Shown here: piece by piece, positions 25,739 through 34,814 of the stretch | Layout: every line of letters starts with the position of its first letter | How positions within the stretch are numbered: position 1 is the stretch's first letter | Origin: an uncultured Lachnospiraceae bacterium | GTDB lineage: Bacteria > Bacillota > Clostridia > Lachnospirales > Lachnospiraceae | Length of the DNA: 56,630 nt | Assembly: GCA_900551895.1 (NCBI GenBank) | Contig: URXX01000011.1 | Coordinates: 1-56,630 of the forward strand | Direction of reading: 5' to 3' | Made by a program: the position numbers and the translations under genes | Notes under the pieces: model-generated | What the model saw: only the letters and a program-made list of their open reading frames with translations | Database searches by the model: none | Told to the model about the DNA's origin: nothing

Positions 25739-25922
25739 ATTTTATAGAAAATATTTATCCGGATTGAAAGTAAGAACTCACTGTATTTATATACCTACCT
25801 GTTCGGAATACGGGTTGGAAGCAATTGAGAAATACGGTGCTTTTAAGGGAAGTCTTCTTACGATATGGAGAATTATGCGTTGTAATCCATTTTCAAAAGG
25901 GGGATATGACCCCGTACCTTAA
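25710..25922 (+). CDS. yidD: membrane protein insertion efficiency factor YidD
   Basis: 70 aa, complete. The conserved motif CIYIPTCSEYGLEAIEKYG followed by RCNPFSKGGYDPVP defines the family. It is a small membrane-associated protein that supports insertion by YidC, encoded 21 nt downstream. It starts inside the end of rnpA; GGAATAAGTGAAG lies before the ATG. Confidence 0.95.
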   Translation: MKKLLIMLIKFYRKYLSGLKVRTHCIYIPTCSEYGLEAIEKYGAFKGSLLTIWRIMRCNPFSKGGYDPVP

Positions 25923-25943
25923 AGTGCAGTAGGAGGAAAAAAT

Positions 25944-27206
25944 ATGACTGGTACATTATTGACACAGGCAACTACGCCGATTATTGGACAGATAGCATGG
26001 TTGCTCGGAAAATTAATGGACGGTATTTTTAATGTAATGAGCAGTTTATTCGGTATTGAGAATATCGGTATCTGTATTATTATCTTTACAATCATTATTT
26101 ATACATTATTAATACCGTTGACAATTAAGCAGCAGAAGTTTTCAAAGATGTCTGCAGCAATGAATCCTGAACTTCAGGCAATTCAGAAAAAATACAGAGG
26201 TAAAAGAGATCAAACGTCCATGCTGAAAATGCAGGAAGAAACCCAAATGGTTTATGATAAGTATGGAACGTCACCGACAGGCGGTTGTGGTTCGCTTTTA
26301 ATTCAGTTTCCTATTTTATTAGGACTTTGGCAGGTAATTCAGAATATTCCGGCATATGTAGGCGGAATTAAAGAGGCCTATATGCCTCTTGTAAACTCCA
26401 TTATGGCAACAGACGGTTACCAAAAAGTTATGGAAGGTATCGGAAAAGCCTCTCCTATTTTGATAGATCCGAAACATTTTGATTATACAAAAACAAATAC
26501 AATTATTGACGTATTATATAAATTTCAGGATAGTACATGGGATACATTGGCAGACAAGTTCAGTAATTTAGAGCCGATTATCGAAAGTACACATCAGAAC
26601 GTACAGCATTTAAACAGTTTTCTCGGAATTAACCTTGCAGAAACACCGAAGACAATGTTTATGGATGGAATTAAGACAGGTGCATTTGTATTAATTATTA
26701 TGGCATTACTTATTCCGGTTTTATCAGGTCTTACACAGTGGCTCAGTATTAAGTTGACATCAACAGCATCATCAACACAGACAGCAGATAATCCAATGGC
26801 AAGTCAGATGAAAATGATGAACGTTATGATGCCGATGTTATCGGTATTTATGTGTTTCACATTTCAGGCTGGTTTAGGTTTGTACTGGATTGCCAGTGCA
26901 GTTGTCCGATGTGTGCAGCAGTTAATTATTAACAAGCATTTGGAAAAAATATCGGTAGATGATTTGATTGCTAAGAATGTAGAGAAAGTGAAGAAGAAAC
27001 GTGAGAAAAAGGGAACTTCTGCTAAGAACATCAACGAAATGGCTCAGAGAAATGTAAGAAATATTCAAGAGCCAAACGTAAAGAAAATGTCAGAAGCAGA
27101 GAAAGAAGAGCGTTTGAAAAAAGCAGCAGAAGCAAATAAAAATGCTAAATCGGGAAGTCTTGCATCAAAAGCAAACATGGTAAAGAGATTTAATGAGAAT
27201 AACTAA
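25944..27206 (+). CDS. yidC: membrane protein insertase YidC/OxaI
   Basis: 420 aa. The Gram-positive type: a first membrane segment near residue 30, the insertase core with FTIIIYTLLIPLTIKQQKFSKM and the charged loop, then TM helices near 120, 250 and 290-320. The C-terminal tail (about 330-420) is strongly basic (KKKREKKGTSAK), the usual ribosome-binding tail. It inserts proteins alone or with SecYEG. A periplasmic-type loop of about 80 residues between TM segments (TDGYQKVMEGIGK onward) is longer than in Bacillus but common in Lachnospiraceae. Confidence 0.95.
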   Translation: MTGTLLTQATTPIIGQIAWLLGKLMDGIFNVMSSLFGIENIGICIIIFTIIIYTLLIPLTIKQQKFSKMSAAMNPELQAIQKKYRGKRDQTSMLKMQEETQMVYDKYGTSPTGGCGSLLIQFPILLGLWQVIQNIPAYVGGIKEAYMPLVNSIMATDGYQKVMEGIGKASPILIDPKHFDYTKTNTIIDVLYKFQDSTWDTLADKFSNLEPIIESTHQNVQHLNSFLGINLAETPKTMFMDGIKTGAFVLIIMALLIPVLSGLTQWLSIKLTSTASSTQTADNPMASQMKMMNVMMPMLSVFMCFTFQAGLGLYWIASAVVRCVQQLIINKHLEKISVDDLIAKNVEKVKKKREKKGTSAKNINEMAQRNVRNIQEPNVKKMSEAEKEERLKKAAEANKNAKSGSLASKANMVKRFNENN

Positions 27207-27218
27207 GGGGGTTTCATT

Positions 27219-27986
27219 ATGAATGAAATTACAGTATCGGCAAAAACATTGGACGATGCGATTACAGAGGCTCTTATTCAGTTAGGCGCTACAAGCGATC
27301 AGGTTGAATACGATGTAATTGAAAAAGGAAGTGCCGGATTTCTTGGAATAGGAAGCAAACAGGCAGTTATTAAGGCATGGAGGAAAGTTGAAACACCTGT
27401 TGTAGAAGAGATTAAGGAAGAAATTAAACAAGAGATAAAAGAAGAAAAAGAACTTACTATTACGAAAAAAGTTGTTGAAGAGCATCCGGTGAAAGAACAT
27501 AAAGAACACAAACTCGGAACAGTAGAGAAGACGACTGTATCGGCTTGTGAAGCATTTTTACATGATGTATTAAAAACAATGGGAATGAAAGTTGAAATTA
27601 TTTCTCACATTGACGAGGAAGGTGCGTTAAATATTGAGATGAAGGGTGAGAATATGGGAATTCTCATCGGAAAAAGAGGACAAACTTTAGATTCTCTTCA
27701 ATATTTGACAAATCGTGTTGCGAATAAATCACAGGAAGAATATGTTCGTGTGAAATTAGACACAGAAAATTATCGTCAGAGAAGAAAAGAAACATTGGAA
27801 AATCTTGCAAAAAACATTGCGTATAAAGTGAAGAGAACAAAAAAACCGGTTTCTCTTGAACCGATGAATCCTTATGAAAGAAGAGTAATTCATTCAGCAT
27901 TACAGGGTGATAAATATGTATCTACGCACAGTGAAGGTGAAGAACCGTACAGACGCGTAGTGGTAACATTGGCAAGAAGATATTAA
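27219..27986 (+). CDS. jag: RNA-binding protein Jag (KhpB)
   Basis: 255 aa: N-terminal Jag_N domain (1-55, ending FLGIGSKQAVI), a lysine/glutamate-rich linker with coiled-coil character, a KH-II domain (about 105-175 with GILIGKRGQTLDSLQYL) and a C-terminal R3H domain (about 190-255 with NPYERRVIHSALQ). KhpB proteins bind RNA with KhpA and influence cell division and elongation. It follows yidC by 12 nt as is usual; a strong hairpin follows. Confidence 0.95.
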   Translation: MNEITVSAKTLDDAITEALIQLGATSDQVEYDVIEKGSAGFLGIGSKQAVIKAWRKVETPVVEEIKEEIKQEIKEEKELTITKKVVEEHPVKEHKEHKLGTVEKTTVSACEAFLHDVLKTMGMKVEIISHIDEEGALNIEMKGENMGILIGKRGQTLDSLQYLTNRVANKSQEEYVRVKLDTENYRQRRKETLENLAKNIAYKVKRTKKPVSLEPMNPYERRVIHSALQGDKYVSTHSEGEEPYRRVVVTLARRY

Positions 27987-27991
27987 AAATA

Positions 27992-28022
27992 AAGGCGGCA
28001 TCTTTTATAAAGAGGCTGCCTT
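27992..28022 (+). terminator. hairpin terminator between jag and mnmE
   Basis: A 14-bp stem with one mismatch and one G-T pair: AAGGCGGCATCTTT pairs with AAGAGGCTGCCTT, followed by TTTTTT ending about 15 nt before the mnmE start. It looks like a genuine intrinsic terminator, yet mnmE is the next gene in the conserved block, so read-through or a promoter inside jag must feed it. Confidence 0.75.
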
Positions 28023-28042
28023 TTTTGAAAGGAAGATTTCTT

Positions 28043-29416
28043 ATGAAAAAAGATACGATTGCGGCAATCGCAACGGCAATGTCCAGCGCAGGAATAGGTA
28101 TTGTCAGGATAAGCGGAAGCGAAGCGATAGAAATTATTCAGAAGATATTCAGAGGAAAAAAAGAAAAGAATTTTGCGGAAGAAAACACATATACAATCCA
28201 TTACGGATATATTGCCGACGGGGAAGAAATCATTGACGAAGTGTTGGTGATGCTGATGAAAGCGCCCCACAGTTATACCGGAGAGGATACGGTGGAAATA
28301 GATTGCCACGGCGGAATTTATGTTGTGAAAAAGATTATGGAAACCGTTATTAAATATGGCGCAAGACCGGCAGAGCCGGGAGAATTTACAAAAAGGGCTT
28401 TTTTAAACGGAAAAATGGATTTATCGCAGGCAGAGGCGGTTATAGATATTATCGACTCGAAAAATGAATATGCGTTAAAGAGTTCCGTTAGCCAGTTAAA
28501 AGGTTCGGTACAGAAAAAAATCAAGGAAATCAGAGAAGAAATTTTATATCATACTGCATTTATTGAAACGGCATTGGATGATCCTGAGCATATAAGTGTA
28601 AACGGGTATGGGGAAACTTTAAAAGAAGTTGTGGATAAGTTGTTGGAAGAAATCGACAGGTTGCTGATAAGTGCAGATAATGGTAGAATAATCAAGGAAG
28701 GAATTAAAACCGTTATTGTCGGAAAACCAAACGCCGGAAAATCATCGCTGTTAAATGTACTTGTAGGCGAGGAACGTGCCATTGTTACCGATATAGAGGG
28801 AACGACAAGAGATGTTTTGGAAGAAAATATTCAGTTGCAGGGTGTAAGTCTTAATATTATGGATACGGCAGGAATTCGTGAAACGAAAGATGTTGTAGAA
28901 AAAATTGGTGTGGATAAGGCGAAAAACCATGCAAATGAGGCAGATTTGATTATTTATGTGGCAGATGCCTCCAGACCTCTTGATGTAAATGATGAAGAGA
29001 TTATAGAGATGATACAGGATAAACAGGCGATTGTTCTGTTAAATAAATCCGATTTGGAAATGGTTGTGACAAAGGAAGAATTACAAAAAAAATTGGACAA
29101 ACCAATGATAGTTATCTCTGCGAAAGAAGAGCAGGGAATAAAAGAGTTGGAAGAAACGTTAAAAGAAATGTTTTTCCACGGAGATATTTCCTTCAATGAT
29201 GAAGTATATATTACGAATATCAGACACAAAACGGCACTTCAGGATGCGGCGGAAAGTCTTAAAAAAGTGCTTATCAGCATAGAAAATGGAATGCCCGAAG
29301 ATTTTTACTCTATTGATTTATTAGATGCGTATGAGTCACTTGGAAGTATTACGGGTGAAACGATAGGAGAAGATTTAGTAAATGAAATATTCAGCAAATT
29401 CTGTATGGGAAAATAA
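28043..29416 (+). CDS. mnmE: tRNA uridine-5-carboxymethylaminomethyl modification GTPase
   Basis: About 457 aa. N-terminal tetrahydrofolate-binding domain (MKKDTIAAIATAMSSAGIG), then the G domain with GKPNAGKSSLLN, DIEGTTRD, DTAGIRET and NKSD, and the C-terminal catalytic FCMGK. With MnmG it modifies the wobble uridine of several tRNAs. The ATG at 28043 has AAGGAAG 7 nt upstream; a TTG-started extension to 28025 lies in the terminator tail and is rejected. It overlaps mnmG by 35 nt. Confidence 0.97.
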   Translation: MKKDTIAAIATAMSSAGIGIVRISGSEAIEIIQKIFRGKKEKNFAEENTYTIHYGYIADGEEIIDEVLVMLMKAPHSYTGEDTVEIDCHGGIYVVKKIMETVIKYGARPAEPGEFTKRAFLNGKMDLSQAEAVIDIIDSKNEYALKSSVSQLKGSVQKKIKEIREEILYHTAFIETALDDPEHISVNGYGETLKEVVDKLLEEIDRLLISADNGRIIKEGIKTVIVGKPNAGKSSLLNVLVGEERAIVTDIEGTTRDVLEENIQLQGVSLNIMDTAGIRETKDVVEKIGVDKAKNHANEADLIIYVADASRPLDVNDEEIIEMIQDKQAIVLLNKSDLEMVVTKEELQKKLDKPMIVISAKEEQGIKELEETLKEMFFHGDISFNDEVYITNIRHKTALQDAAESLKKVLISIENGMPEDFYSIDLLDAYESLGSITGETIGEDLVNEIFSKFCMGK

Positions 29417-31280
29417 AGATGAATACGATGTTGTTGTGATAGGAGCAGGTCATGCCGGCTGTGAGGCAGGGCTTGCTACGGCTAGACTTGGACTAAAAAC
29501 AATCGTATTTACGGTAAGTATAAACAGTGTTGCCCTTATGCCATGCAATCCAAACATTGGAGGAACGTCAAAAGGGCATTTGGTAAGGGAAATTGACGCT
29601 TTAGGCGGAGAAATGGGAAAGGTAATCGATAAAACTTTTATCCAGTCTAAAATGTTAAATAAATCAAAAGGACCTGCCGTACATTCATTAAGAGCGCAGG
29701 CAGATAAGGCACAGTACAGCAAAACAATGCGATGTGTACTGGAAAATCAGGAAAATTTGGAATTAAAGCAGGCGGAAGTAACGGATATTCTTGTGGAAAA
29801 TGGGAAAGTAATCGGTGTGCAGACGTACTCGGGAGCGATTTACCATTGTAAAGCGGTTATTTTATGTACGGGAACGTATTTGAAATCGAGATGTATTTAC
29901 GGGGAAATTAGTAACGAAACAGGTCCGGACGGTTTGCAATCAGCAAATTATTTGACGGATTGTCTGAAAAATCTTGGGATTGAAATGTACCGCTTTAAGA
30001 CGGGAACACCTGCGAGAATTGACAGAAACTCTATTGATTTCAGTAAAATGGAAGAGCAGTTCGGCGATGAGAAAGTCGTTCCGTTCTCCTTTACAACAAA
30101 TCCGGATGACGTACAGATTGAACAGGCATCCTGCTGGCTTACTTATACGAATGAAAAAACACACGAGATTATCCGTAAAAATTTAGACCGTTCGCCATTG
30201 TTTTCGGGAATGATTGAAGGAACAGGACCACGATACTGTCCGTCTATAGAAGACAAAGTTGTAAAATTTGCGGACAAAAACAGGCATCAGGTATTTATTG
30301 AGCCGGAAGGGTTGGATACAAATGAGATGTATATCGGGGGAATGTCCAGTTCACTGCCGGAAGATGTTCAGTATGAAATGTACAGAAGTGTTCCGGGCTT
30401 GGAAAATGCGAGAATTATGCGAAATGCTTATGCGATTGAGTATGATTGCATTGATGCAAGACAACTGTATCCGACATTGGAATTTAAGAAAATAGAGGGA
30501 CTTTACAGTGGCGGACAGTTTAACGGAAGCTCAGGATATGAAGAAGCGGCGGCACAGGGATTGATTGCGGGAATTAACGCAGCGCTTAAATTGCTCGGAC
30601 GTGAACAGATTGTGATAGACCGTTCAGAAGGATATATCGGTGTTTTGATTGATGATTTGGTGACAAAAGAAAGTCATGAACCGTATCGTATGATGACTTC
30701 CCGCGCAGAATATCGTTTGTTATTAAGACAGGATAATGCGGATCAGAGGTTGACGGAAGTCGGATATAAAGTAGGATTGATTTCAAATGATAGATATTCT
30801 CATTTAAAAGAAAAAGAAAAACAGATTGCTCAGGAAGTTGAGCGAGTGAAACATACAAATATAGGGGCAAATGCAAAAGTACAGGAAGTTTTGGAAAAGT
30901 ACGGAAGCACACCTCTTAATTCGGGGACAACTTTGGCAGAATTAATCAGAAGACCGGAGTTAAACTATGAGGCTCTTGCGCCGATTGATGAAAAGAGAGA
31001 AAAATTAAGCGATGAAGTGATTGAACAGGTAAATATCCGTATTAAATACGAAGGATATATTACACGTCAGATGAAACAGGTAGAACAGTTTAAAAAATTG
31101 GAAACAAAACGAATTCCGGATGATATTGATTATGATGATGTGAAAAGTCTTAGAATTGAAGCGGTACAAAAATTAAAACAGTATCGTCCTATTTCTATCG
31201 GGCAGGCGTCCAGAATTTCAGGCGTTTCTCCTGCGGATATTTCTGTACTTCTCGTATATATGGAACAGTGGGGAAGATAA
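29382..31280 (+). CDS. mnmG: tRNA uridine-5-carboxymethylaminomethyl modification enzyme
   Basis: 632 aa, full length. FAD-binding GAGHAGCEAGLA near residue 22, conserved NPNIGGTSKGHL, the cysteine-bearing segments of the family, CTGTYL and SGYEEAAAQG. It is the partner of MnmE for U34 modification. Its start lies within the last codons of mnmE and rsmG follows 1 nt after its stop, a tightly packed arrangement. Confidence 0.97.
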   Translation: MKYSANSVWENKDEYDVVVIGAGHAGCEAGLATARLGLKTIVFTVSINSVALMPCNPNIGGTSKGHLVREIDALGGEMGKVIDKTFIQSKMLNKSKGPAVHSLRAQADKAQYSKTMRCVLENQENLELKQAEVTDILVENGKVIGVQTYSGAIYHCKAVILCTGTYLKSRCIYGEISNETGPDGLQSANYLTDCLKNLGIEMYRFKTGTPARIDRNSIDFSKMEEQFGDEKVVPFSFTTNPDDVQIEQASCWLTYTNEKTHEIIRKNLDRSPLFSGMIEGTGPRYCPSIEDKVVKFADKNRHQVFIEPEGLDTNEMYIGGMSSSLPEDVQYEMYRSVPGLENARIMRNAYAIEYDCIDARQLYPTLEFKKIEGLYSGGQFNGSSGYEEAAAQGLIAGINAALKLLGREQIVIDRSEGYIGVLIDDLVTKESHEPYRMMTSRAEYRLLLRQDNADQRLTEVGYKVGLISNDRYSHLKEKEKQIAQEVERVKHTNIGANAKVQEVLEKYGSTPLNSGTTLAELIRRPELNYEALAPIDEKREKLSDEVIEQVNIRIKYEGYITRQMKQVEQFKKLETKRIPDDIDYDDVKSLRIEAVQKLKQYRPISIGQASRISGVSPADISVLLVYMEQWGR

Positions 31281-31281
31281 G

Positions 31282-31995
31282 ATGAGTAAACTATTTGAAG
31301 AAAAATTAGCACATTTGGATATCGTATTGGATGATACACAGAAACAACAGTTTTATCGGTTTTATGAAATACTCGTAGAATGGAACTCTTTTATGAATTT
31401 GACGGGAATTACAGAGTATGAGGAAGTGAACGAAAAACATTTTGTAGACAGTGTATCGTTAGTAAAAGCAGTGGACGTTTTAAAAGTAAAAAAGGTAATT
31501 GACGTGGGAACGGGAGCAGGTTTTCCGGGAATTCCTCTGAAAATAGCATTTCCGCATTTAGAAATTGTTCTCTTGGATTCGTTGAATAAAAGAGTGAAAT
31601 TTTTAAATGAAGTGATTGAGCAACTTGGATTAACAGGGATAAGAGCAATTCATGGGAGAGCGGAAGATTATGCGAAACAGAAAGAATATCGAGAACAATT
31701 TGACCTTTGTGTTTCACGTGCGGTAGCAAACCTTTCGACTTTATCGGAATATTGTCTTCCGTATGTAAATGTAGGTGGAATGTTTATTCCATATAAATCG
31801 GGAGAAATTGATGCAGAAGTGGAAGCGTCAAAGAAAGCAATTCATGTTTTAGGCGGAAAACTTTCGGAAGTAATTAAATTTCAGTTACCGGAAACGGATA
31901 TTGGACGTTCTTTCGTGAAAATAGAAAAAGTACAAAATACAAGTAAAAAATATCCAAGAAAAGCCGGATTACCGGCAAAAGAGCCACTTTTATAA
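31282..31995 (+). CDS. rsmG: 16S rRNA (guanine527-N7)-methyltransferase RsmG
   Basis: 237 aa. The SAM-binding motif is VIDVGTGAGFPGIPL, and the domain contains NLTGI near the N-terminus and VSRAVANLSTL. It methylates G527 of 16S rRNA; in other bacteria loss gives low-level streptomycin resistance. The final codons form part of the terminator hairpin at 31977-32006. Confidence 0.96.
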   Translation: MSKLFEEKLAHLDIVLDDTQKQQFYRFYEILVEWNSFMNLTGITEYEEVNEKHFVDSVSLVKAVDVLKVKKVIDVGTGAGFPGIPLKIAFPHLEIVLLDSLNKRVKFLNEVIEQLGLTGIRAIHGRAEDYAKQKEYREQFDLCVSRAVANLSTLSEYCLPYVNVGGMFIPYKSGEIDAEVEASKKAIHVLGGKLSEVIKFQLPETDIGRSFVKIEKVQNTSKKYPRKAGLPAKEPLL

Positions 31996-32006
31996 AGTGG
32001 CTCTTT
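31977..32006. terminator. bidirectional terminator after rsmG and the hydrolase gene
   Basis: AAAAGAGCCACTTT (31977-31990) pairs perfectly with AAAGTGGCTCTTTT (about 31993-32006) across a very short loop, with A- and T-runs on both sides. It overlaps the rsmG stop codon and sits just past the stop of the opposing alpha/beta hydrolase gene, so it can end both transcripts. Confidence 0.88.
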
Positions 32007-32008
32007 TG

Positions 32009-32971
32009 CTATTCTGTTTCTAAAAAAATCTGTAATTGTTCGATAAATATTTCCGGTTGTTCTATATGAGGAGCAAGGAGCGACTTTTCAATATGTGCAA
32101 CTTCAATGGAAGGAAGTTTCTCTTGATATTGTTCTCCTATGCATTTGCATTCTTCTATGCGTTCGTCCCCTGAAATAATAAAAACACTGTTATTCAAAGA
32201 GTGTAGGGTATTGACTACATTTGCGTTTAAATAACGTCCTTTTATACTTGCAAAAATATATTTTGATGCAGAGTTGTAAGTATGAGCAGATTCATAATAA
32301 TGTTGTATTAATTCTTCGGAGATTTTATTACTGTTGTAGTAATATGCATCCTCTAATAAAGAAGTAATATTTTTCTTGGTAAAAATTATATTATAAACTA
32401 ATGTACCGATAATATGTGTGTTCAAAAGTATTTTTAATGCCTTACTGTTTTTGTTAGGTGATTTGTTCAATGATGCAAAAGAATGTGGAGAAACCATAAT
32501 AATTTTATTGATAATGGTATCATCCATATGACACGCCATTAAAACAAATGAGGAAGATAATCCGCTTACGACAATATCTGTTTTTCTGCCGATTACCTGT
32601 TTAATAAAATCTGTAATTAACTGTACATATAAATAATTGGTATATGTGATGTTTGGTTTTTCTGAACGACCACAGCCAAGCAAATCTATTGCATAAACAG
32701 TGTTACTTTTAGATAATTCTTTAATAACTTTGTTCCATTCATATCCCGAACTCATTGCAGTCGTATCGTGAATGAGAAGAAGAGGTTTTCCGGTTCCGTG
32801 TTTTGTATAAAATATTTTACCAAAACGCCATTCATAATAATTTCCTTTAATTTTATCTAAAACATTTTCAACTGTAGAAATAAAATAGATTAGTTTATTT
32901 ATAAGAAACATAACAAATGTAGTTATTCCTGCAAATAAGGCACAGTTTCTTAATTTCTTTTTCCAATTCAT
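32009..32971 (-). CDS. membrane-anchored alpha/beta hydrolase
   Basis: About 320 aa. One N-terminal membrane helix (about 8-32, CALFAGITTFVMFLINKLIYF), then an alpha/beta hydrolase fold: oxyanion region PLLLIHDTTAMSSGYEW, DLLGCGRSEKP, nucleophile elbow VVSGLSSSFVL and a late His in LAPHIEQP. The elbow reads GLSSS rather than GxSxG, so the last glycine is replaced. Substrate unknown. The ATG at 32971 follows GAGGTGATTCC and is preferred to a longer frame. It is divergent from parA with both parS sites in between. Confidence 0.8.
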   Translation of the reverse strand: MNWKKKLRNCALFAGITTFVMFLINKLIYFISTVENVLDKIKGNYYEWRFGKIFYTKHGTGKPLLLIHDTTAMSSGYEWNKVIKELSKSNTVYAIDLLGCGRSEKPNITYTNYLYVQLITDFIKQVIGRKTDIVVSGLSSSFVLMACHMDDTIINKIIMVSPHSFASLNKSPNKNSKALKILLNTHIIGTLVYNIIFTKKNITSLLEDAYYYNSNKISEELIQHYYESAHTYNSASKYIFASIKGRYLNANVVNTLHSLNNSVFIISGDERIEECKCIGEQYQEKLPSIEVAHIEKSLLAPHIEQPEIFIEQLQIFLETE

Positions 32972-33033
32972 GGAATCACCTCGCGTCTTTTTTGATTTTA
33001 TTATACTACAGAACAAAAGACAAGGAAAGAAAA

Positions 33034-33049
33034 TGTTTCACGTGAAACA
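33034..33049. promoter_or_regulatory. parS: parS site 1
   Basis: TGTTTCACGTGAAACA is the exact consensus parS recognised by ParB/Spo0J. It is 106 bp from the parA start and about 8 kb from oriC, as expected for centromere sites. Confidence 0.97.
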
Positions 33050-33078
33050 TTTTTAAGTAAAATCTTAAAAAATAACAA

Positions 33079-33094
33079 TGTTTCACGTGAAACA
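33079..33094. promoter_or_regulatory. parS: parS site 2
   Basis: A second exact TGTTTCACGTGAAACA, with a perfect 24-bp palindrome (33075-33098) around it. It is 45 bp from site 1 centre to centre and ends 23 bp before the parA -10 extension, so ParB bound here could affect parA transcription. Confidence 0.97.
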
Positions 33095-33117
33095 TTGTAG
33101 ATTTAAAAATAAAAAGG

Positions 33118-33126
33118 TGTTATAAT
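33118..33126 (+). promoter_or_regulatory. extended -10 promoter of parA
   Basis: TGTTATAAT gives a perfect extended -10 (TATAAT 33121-33126). No -35 hexamer is at the right spacing. The expected start is near 33133, about 22 nt before the parA ATG at 33156. The lack of a -35 next to parS site 2 suggests regulation. Confidence 0.6.
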
Positions 33127-33155
33127 TGGAAAGTGACAGAAAGGGGACTATACAA

Positions 33156-33923
33156 ATGGGAAGAATAATAGCGATTGCAAATCAGAAGGGTGGAGTTGGA
33201 AAAACAACTACATCTATTAATTTGTCCGCTTGTTTAAGTGCTTTAGGAAAAAAAGTTTTGGCAATAGACATGGATCCGCAGGGAAATATGACTAGTGGAT
33301 TGGGAATAGATAAGGACAATGTGGAATATACTGTTTATGATTTGATTATTGGAGAGGCTGATATTGAAAAAGTTATCTGCAAAGAAACTTTAGAAAACTT
33401 AGATGTTTTACCGACAAATATTGATTTATCAGCAGCCGAAATCGAGTTGATTGGAGTAGATAATAAAGAATATATTATCAGAGATGCGGTAGAGAAGGTG
33501 AAAGAAGACTATGATTTTATTATTATTGACTGTCCGCCGTCATTGAGTATGCTGACAATCAATGCGATGACAACGGCAGACACAGTTCTCGTTCCAATTC
33601 AGTGTGAATATTATGCACTGGAAGGTTTGAGTCAGTTGATACATACAATAGATTTAGTGAAGGAACGTTTAAATCCAAGATTGGAAATGGAAGGCGTTGT
33701 CTTTACAATGTATGATGCTAGAACGAATTTATCCCTTCAGGTTGTGGAAAATGTAAAAGAAAATCTGAATAAAGCAATCTACAAAACAATTATTCCAAGA
33801 AACATACGTTTAGCAGAAGCACCAAGTCATGGAATGCCAATTAATTTGTATGACCCGAAATCAGCAGGTGCGGAAAGTTATATGTTGTTAGCAGAAGAGG
33901 TAATTAATAAAGGAGAAGAATAA
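33156..33923 (+). CDS. parA: chromosome partitioning ATPase ParA (Soj)
   Basis: 255 aa from the chosen ATG. Deviant Walker A KGGVGKTT at about residues 10-17, IDMDPQGNMTSGLG, Walker B FIIIDCPPSL. It drives or regulates segregation of parS-ParB complexes and, in Bacillus, controls DnaA. A frame extension to a TTG at 33126 overlaps the -10 box and is rejected. Its stop overlaps the parB start by one base (TAATG). Confidence 0.96.
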   Translation: MGRIIAIANQKGGVGKTTTSINLSACLSALGKKVLAIDMDPQGNMTSGLGIDKDNVEYTVYDLIIGEADIEKVICKETLENLDVLPTNIDLSAAEIELIGVDNKEYIIRDAVEKVKEDYDFIIIDCPPSLSMLTINAMTTADTVLVPIQCEYYALEGLSQLIHTIDLVKERLNPRLEMEGVVFTMYDARTNLSLQVVENVKENLNKAIYKTIIPRNIRLAEAPSHGMPINLYDPKSAGAESYMLLAEEVINKGEE

Positions 33924-34813
33924 TGGCGGTAAAACGTGGAGGTTTGGGAAAAGGACTGGACAGCCTGATTCCTGAAAAAAAGGAAGTAAAAACAAAACAG
34001 GAAAAGCCTGCCAAAGCAGGAGAGCAAATGGTAAAGTTATCACTGATTGAGCCAAATCGGTCACAGCCAAGAAGAATGTTTGAAGAGGATTCTTTATTAG
34101 AATTGGCAGATTCAATTAAACAGTTTGGTGTATTACAACCATTGCTTGTACAGAAGAAAGACGATTTCTATGAAATTATTGCAGGGGAAAGACGCTGGAG
34201 AGCGGCAAAACTTGCGGGAATAAAAGAAGTTCCGGTTGTTGTAAGAAAATATACGGATCAGGAAATGGTAGAAATTGCACTGATTGAAAATATTCAAAGA
34301 GAAAACTTAAATCCGATAGAAGAGGCAATGGCGTATAAACGTCTTTTAGAAGAATTTTCTTTAAAACAGGACGAAGTGGCAGAGAGAGTTTCTAAGAGTA
34401 GAACAGCGGTAACAAACTCATTACGTCTGTTGAAGTTGAATGAAAAAGTGCAGCAAATGATTATTGATGATATGATTTCCACAGGACATGCGAGAGCATT
34501 ACTTGCCATTGAAGATGAAGAACAACAGTATCTTTTGGCAGACAAAATTTTTAATGAAAAATTGAGCGTGCGTGAAACGGAAAAATTAATCAAAGAGTTA
34601 AAAAATCCGAAAAAGGAAAAAACAAAAAAAGTAATAGAAAATGACTTTATTTATAAGGCAAGTGAAGAGAGAATGAAATCACTTATGGGAACAAAAGTCA
34701 GTATCAATCCAAAGGCAAACGGTAAAGGAAAAATAGAAATCGAATATTATTCGGAAGAAGATTTTGAACGCATCTATGATATGATTATGAGTATAGAAAA
34801 AGGAGATGCGTAG
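33923..34813 (+). CDS. parB: chromosome partitioning protein ParB (Spo0J)
   Basis: 296 aa. N-terminal LGKGLDSLIP motif, ParB/Srx CTPase region with GERRWRAAKLAG and ENIQRENLNPIEEA, a central helix-turn-helix (QDEVAERVSKSRTAVTNSLR) that reads parS, and a C-terminal dimer domain. It loads on the two parS sites upstream of parA. It is coupled to parA and followed directly by DUF4446. Confidence 0.97.
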   Translation: MAVKRGGLGKGLDSLIPEKKEVKTKQEKPAKAGEQMVKLSLIEPNRSQPRRMFEEDSLLELADSIKQFGVLQPLLVQKKDDFYEIIAGERRWRAAKLAGIKEVPVVVRKYTDQEMVEIALIENIQRENLNPIEEAMAYKRLLEEFSLKQDEVAERVSKSRTAVTNSLRLLKLNEKVQQMIIDDMISTGHARALLAIEDEEQQYLLADKIFNEKLSVRETEKLIKELKNPKKEKTKKVIENDFIYKASEERMKSLMGTKVSINPKANGKGKIEIEYYSEEDFERIYDMIMSIEKGDA

Positions 34814-34814
34814 A

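Noticed and set aside
33126..33155. TTG-started extension of parA
   Set aside because: The TTG overlaps the -10 box; ATG 33156 fits the family length.
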